A stretch of 35,204 nucleotides of DNA from a virus: positions 1 to 35,204 of the IMG/VR virus record IMGVR_UViG_3300046011_005598; one strand, written 5' to 3'. The translations under genes and the position numbers were made by a program. A model generated the notes under the pieces. That model was not told where the DNA came from. It was given only the letters and a program-made list of their open reading frames with translations, and ran no database searches. Numbering within the stretch: the first letter of the stretch is position 1; each line of letters begins with the position of its first letter. Shown here in pieces: positions 32,070 through 35,204 of this stretch.

Positions 32070-35000
32070 ATGGCAGATAAAGATTTTGTCGTCAAGAATG
32101 GTTTAGTTGTCAACACCAATTTGCTAGTTGCAAATGGAGACTCTAATCGAATAGGTATCAATACCGCTTCTCCAGACGCTGCGCTTTCAGTTGTGGGTTC
32201 TGCCAATGTTGCAGGAAACGTCACAGTATCAAACGCAACATCCAGCGCATTAATCACTCCAATCGGATTGACCACAGGTGTTTCAATCGTGAACACTACA
32301 GCAATAGCTGTGGGTGCAAACGTTGTTGCGAACACAACAGCAATTCTTGTCGGAAACAGCACCGTCAACGCTTCAGTTATCAGCACACAAGTTAGAGTTG
32401 CTAATTCCACCGCATCCGTTAACGTATCTCCTATTAGCGTTACTGCGGGCATTTCAACCGTCAACACTACAGCAGTTGCAGTTGGTGCAAACGTGATCGC
32501 TAATGCGACTACGTTATTCGTGGGTAATAGCACGGTTAATGCTTCACATACAGCAACATTGCTACAAGTATCAAATTCAACAAGCACTGCAAACTTGTCG
32601 CCTGTTGACCTGCGTGTAGGTATTTCTACAGTAAATAGTACTACGATTTCTGTCGGCGCAAACGTAGTTGCAAATGCTACAGCGTTTTTTGTAGGAAACA
32701 CAACTGTTAACTCAGTCATTACATCTGCACAAGTTTCTGTGGGTGCTAACGTTGTTGCTAATGCGACTACTGTGTTTGTCGGAAATAGCACCGTCAACGC
32801 TTCAGTTATCAGCACACAAATTAGAGTTGCTAATTCCACCGCATCCGTTAACGTAAGTCCTGTTGACATTGTAGCCGGTATTTCAACTGTGAACACTACA
32901 GCAATTGCTGTTGGCGCAAACGTTGTTGCAAACACAACAGCAATTCTCGTGGGTAATAGCACTGTAAATTCATCTGTGGTTAGCACGCAAATTCGCGTTG
33001 CAAACTCGACAGCATCTGTCAACGTAAGTCCTATTAGCGTAATTGCAGGTATTTCAACTGTCAACGCCACAGTTGTTGCAGTAGGTGCTAACGTAATCGC
33101 CAATGCAACTGCGTTGTTTGTTGGCAATAGTACTGTTAACTCAGTTGTTACTGCGACACAAGTTTCTGTTGGCGCTAATGTGGTTGCTAATGCGACAGCA
33201 TTGTCTGTGGGTAATAGCACTGTCAATTCAATTATTACTTCTACACAAGTTGCAGTAGGTGCCAACGTCATTGCGAACGCTACTACGTTATTCGTGGGTA
33301 ATAGCACGGTTAATGCTTCACATACAGCAACATTGCTACAAGTATCGAATGCTTCCGGTATAGCAAACTTGTCACCTGTTGACCTTCGTGTGGGAATATC
33401 AACTGTTAACGCAACTATAGTCGCGGTGGGTGCTAATGTAATCGCCAATGCGACTACGTTATTCGTGGGTAATACTACAGTCAACGCTACACACACTGCT
33501 ACGTTACTGCAAGTATCTAATGCCTCAGGTATAGCAAACTTATCACCTGTTGACCTTCGTATAGGAACATCAACTGTAAACTCTACTGTAGTCGCAGTAG
33601 GTGCTAACGTAATCGCCAATGCAACTGCGTTGTTTATCGGTAACACAACTGTTAACTCAGTTGTCACATCCGCTCAAGTTTCTGTGGGTGCTAATGTAAT
33701 CGCCAATGCGACTACGTTATTTGTGGGTAATGCTACTGTCAACGCTTCACACACTGCTACTTTGCTACAAGTGTCAAATTCAACAAGCACTGCAAACTTG
33801 TCGCCTGTTGACCTGCGTGTAGGTATTTCAACTGTTAACGCCACTGTAGTCGCAGTTGGTGCTAACGTGATCGCTAATGCGACTGCGTTATTCGTGGGTA
33901 ATGCTACTGTAAATTCACTTGTTACTGCAACACAGATAAGAATATTAAACGCAACCGCATCAGTTAATGTCAGTCCTTCTGAAATTAAAACTGCAGATTT
34001 TACGTTAAATAGCACTGCAATATCTTTAGGTTCTAACGTAACAATTGAGTCAAGTAGAATAGCCCTCGGAAACACTACAGTAAATACTGTAATAAATTCT
34101 ACAGCTGCCGCTATAGGTGCTAACTCATCGACAACAGCATTGTTAGTTGGGGCAAACGGAAATATAGGTATCGGCAATACCACACCAACCGACAAATTAT
34201 CGGTCGCAGGAACCTTGAGATTATCTGGAAACGCCACAGTTGTCAACGTATATTCTACATACGTCAATACAGGTCATGTCAACGCAACGGCGAACATAAC
34301 TGTAGGTTCAATAGGATCAACTAATGGCGTTTCGATACAAAATACAAGCATCTCAATAGGCAATAACAGTGTTAACGGAACGATAACATCCACGACATTT
34401 AGCGGCAGTGCGAACAACACATCATTCGTGGGGTCTGTCTCAGCTGCAAACGTCGTTTCAAACGCACAACTATCAGGCAATCTAACAAACTATGCACTAT
34501 TATCAGGGGCGACATTCACGGGTGTTGTTCAAGTGTCGAACAATGTAACTATTACTGGCGGCGCTAATATATCAGGTAATTTGTATGTTAATTCGTCAAT
34601 AACTGTTAACGGCAACTTTAACGTCACAGGAAATCTCGTAACCTCAGGCACTTTCCAAGCCCAAGGCGATATTATTCCTGATACGGATGCAAAGAATTTA
34701 GGTAATACTACCCTCAGATGGAATTTGGTTGGTATAAACGCAAACATGGCAGGAAATGTTGCTGTCGCGCAAAATCTAACAGTTGCCAATACGATTACAG
34801 TCGGAAATTCTATAGTTAATAGTACTATAATGTATACAGGTAATGCGACTGTATACAGCTATATCAACAAAGATTCCGTGCAAACTACAGGTAACGTTGT
34901 AGCAACTAACGTATATGCTACAGCATTGAACGTTTCAACTATCAATGCAACGGCGAACATAACTGTAGGTTCAATAGGAACAACTAACGGCATTTCAATA

Positions 35001-35204
35001 CAGAATACGAGTATCGTATTAGGTAATAATATTGTCAATAGCACGATAAACTCTAGTTCTGTTGCATTCACAAACTCTACTGTTACAGCAACAATAAACG
35101 CAACAAGCTATACCGGAACCGCAAATAACGCCACAAACTTGAACGGTCAAGGCGGCGCGTTTTATACAAACGCAACAAATATCACTACAGGGACTTTGCC
35201 ATAT
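32070..35204 (+). CDS. Long repetitive tail fibre, 3' end beyond the window
   Basis: From ATG 32070 the frame is open for 1045 codons to the right edge. The start has a purine-rich site (AAGGGGAAAGGGAA). The N-terminus ADKDFVVKNGLVVNTNLLVA, then IGINTASPDAALSVVG, is a common fibre opening in marine T4-like phages. From about residue 81 to 610 a unit centred on VGANV(V/I)AN(A/T)T recurs twelve times, each followed by VGN-x-TVN and alternating with VSNSTSTANLSPVDLRVG-type strands, presumably a beta-helical or beta-spiral shaft. The second part has IGIGNTTPTDKLSVAG (about residue 697), paired ISIQNT-type strands, and near the edge LNGQGGAFYTNATNITTGTL, typical of distal fibre regions. Its antisense strand is falsely open. 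The end, possibly an S74-type chaperone or tip, is not in view. Confidence 0.8.
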   Translation, partial: MADKDFVVKNGLVVNTNLLVANGDSNRIGINTASPDAALSVVGSANVAGNVTVSNATSSALITPIGLTTGVSIVNTTAIAVGANVVANTTAILVGNSTVNASVISTQVRVANSTASVNVSPISVTAGISTVNTTAVAVGANVIANATTLFVGNSTVNASHTATLLQVSNSTSTANLSPVDLRVGISTVNSTTISVGANVVANATAFFVGNTTVNSVITSAQVSVGANVVANATTVFVGNSTVNASVISTQIRVANSTASVNVSPVDIVAGISTVNTTAIAVGANVVANTTAILVGNSTVNSSVVSTQIRVANSTASVNVSPISVIAGISTVNATVVAVGANVIANATALFVGNSTVNSVVTATQVSVGANVVANATALSVGNSTVNSIITSTQVAVGANVIANATTLFVGNSTVNASHTATLLQVSNASGIANLSPVDLRVGISTVNATIVAVGANVIANATTLFVGNTTVNATHTATLLQVSNASGIANLSPVDLRIGTSTVNSTVVAVGANVIANATALFIGNTTVNSVVTSAQVSVGANVIANATTLFVGNATVNASHTATLLQVSNSTSTANLSPVDLRVGISTVNATVVAVGANVIANATALFVGNATVNSLVTATQIRILNATASVNVSPSEIKTADFTLNSTAISLGSNVTIESSRIALGNTTVNTVINSTAAAIGANSSTTALLVGANGNIGIGNTTPTDKLSVAGTLRLSGNATVVNVYSTYVNTGHVNATANITVGSIGSTNGVSIQNTSISIGNNSVNGTITSTTFSGSANNTSFVGSVSAANVVSNAQLSGNLTNYALLSGATFTGVVQVSNNVTITGGANISGNLYVNSSITVNGNFNVTGNLVTSGTFQAQGDIIPDTDAKNLGNTTLRWNLVGINANMAGNVAVAQNLTVANTITVGNSIVNSTIMYTGNATVYSYINKDSVQTTGNVVATNVYATALNVSTINATANITVGSIGTTNGISIQNTSIVLGNNIVNSTINSSSVAFTNSTVTATINATSYTGTANNATNLNGQGGAFYTNATNITTGTLPY
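32311..33900 (+). repeat. Twelve-fold VGANV(V/I)AN(A/T)T repeat array
   Basis: Twelve copies of the VGANV(V/I)AN motif, each with a downstream VGN or IGN-x-TVN strand, were counted by eye between these positions. Nucleotide identity between some copies is high: 32508-32572 equals 33282-33346 exactly (65 nt), and 32358-32426 differs from 32787-32855 at a single base. Distances are whole codon numbers (774 nt = 258 codons, 429 nt = 143 codons). The array probably forms the shaft of the fibre. Confidence 0.88.

Noticed and set aside
32024-33667. A 547-codon open frame on the minus strand
   Set aside because: It is the antisense of the repetitive fibre gene, which lacks codons that give stops in that antisense frame. 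The translated sequence (repeats such as TVLLPTNN and LAPTATT) is the mirror of the sense repeat, and it has no ribosome site or independent context.
33674-34267. A further 197-codon minus-strand frame
   Set aside because: This is the same effect of the repetitive sense gene; the frame is interrupted between the two antisense stretches while the sense frame is continuous.
24667-35204. Diversity-generating retroelement variable repeat in fibre or adhesin genes
   Set aside because: No reverse transcriptase, no template repeat and no A-specific mismatch pattern between repeat copies were seen; the copies differ mainly at synonymous third positions.

Overview
This window is part of the virion-structure region of a T4-like contractile-tailed phage (myovirus). 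The evidence is a near-complete baseplate gene set with recognisable T4 counterparts: gp4, a gp19/gp54-family tube protein, gp26, gp48, gp53, a gp27-like hub, gp5, gp25, gp6 and gp8. These are followed by a long run of low-complexity Asn/Thr/Ser/Val-rich fibre genes. The AT-rich composition, the tight ATGA and TAATG gene junctions, the DUF4815-type protein and the small conserved genes between the fibres resemble marine T4-like phages (cyanophage or pelagiphage type). No host marker is present, so the host cannot be named.

Layout. Positions 1-3021 are on the minus strand and read right to left: gp4 head-completion nuclease, a conserved 198-aa protein (possibly gp2-like), a tail-tube-family protein (gp54/gp19), the gp26 baseplate-hub chaperone, a short extension in the -1 frame, and the start of a gene that runs off the left edge, a candidate tape measure by position. 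A 26-bp divergent intergenic region (3022-3047) separates these from the plus-strand genes. Positions 3048-10116 hold gp48 tube cap, gp53 wedge, gp27-like hub, a gp5 OB-fold protein, a 199-aa unknown, a gp5 beta-helix needle protein, gp25 and gp6. Positions 10116-23209 hold four large peripheral baseplate or fibre-attachment proteins (gp7-like, gp8, DUF4815, and a 931-aa protein) and one small gene. Positions 23211-35204 hold the fibre and adhesin genes, interleaved with small coiled-coil or beta-rich genes. They include a glycine-rich tip-adhesin-like protein, a small tail-assembly-chaperone-like protein, and a very repetitive fibre gene that is still open at the right edge.

How they work together. 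gp27-like, gp5 OB and the needle build the central hub and puncturing tip. gp53, gp25, gp6, gp7-like and gp8 build the wedges. gp48 and the tube-family protein start the tube, and gp26 with its frameshifted extension probably chaperones the hub or tape measure. The downstream genes supply fibres and receptor-binding tips.

Most notable points: (i) a T7 slippery heptamer at 644-650 that would fuse gp26 to the downstream 60-aa frame, a G/GT-style programmed -1 frameshift; (ii) a split gp5 with no lysozyme domain and an unrelated gene between its halves; (iii) a GT-x-F module and a GxGY module that recur in several consecutive, otherwise different baseplate proteins; (iv) in-frame direct repeats in the fibre genes that could recombine to shorten them by whole numbers of codons; (v) a perfect terminator-like hairpin inside the coding start of the leftmost gene; (vi) a probably leaderless gp4 transcript. 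No tRNA, rRNA, CRISPR array, transposase, integrase or reverse transcriptase was seen. No gap between genes exceeds about 100 bases. All readings were made by eye, without database searches.
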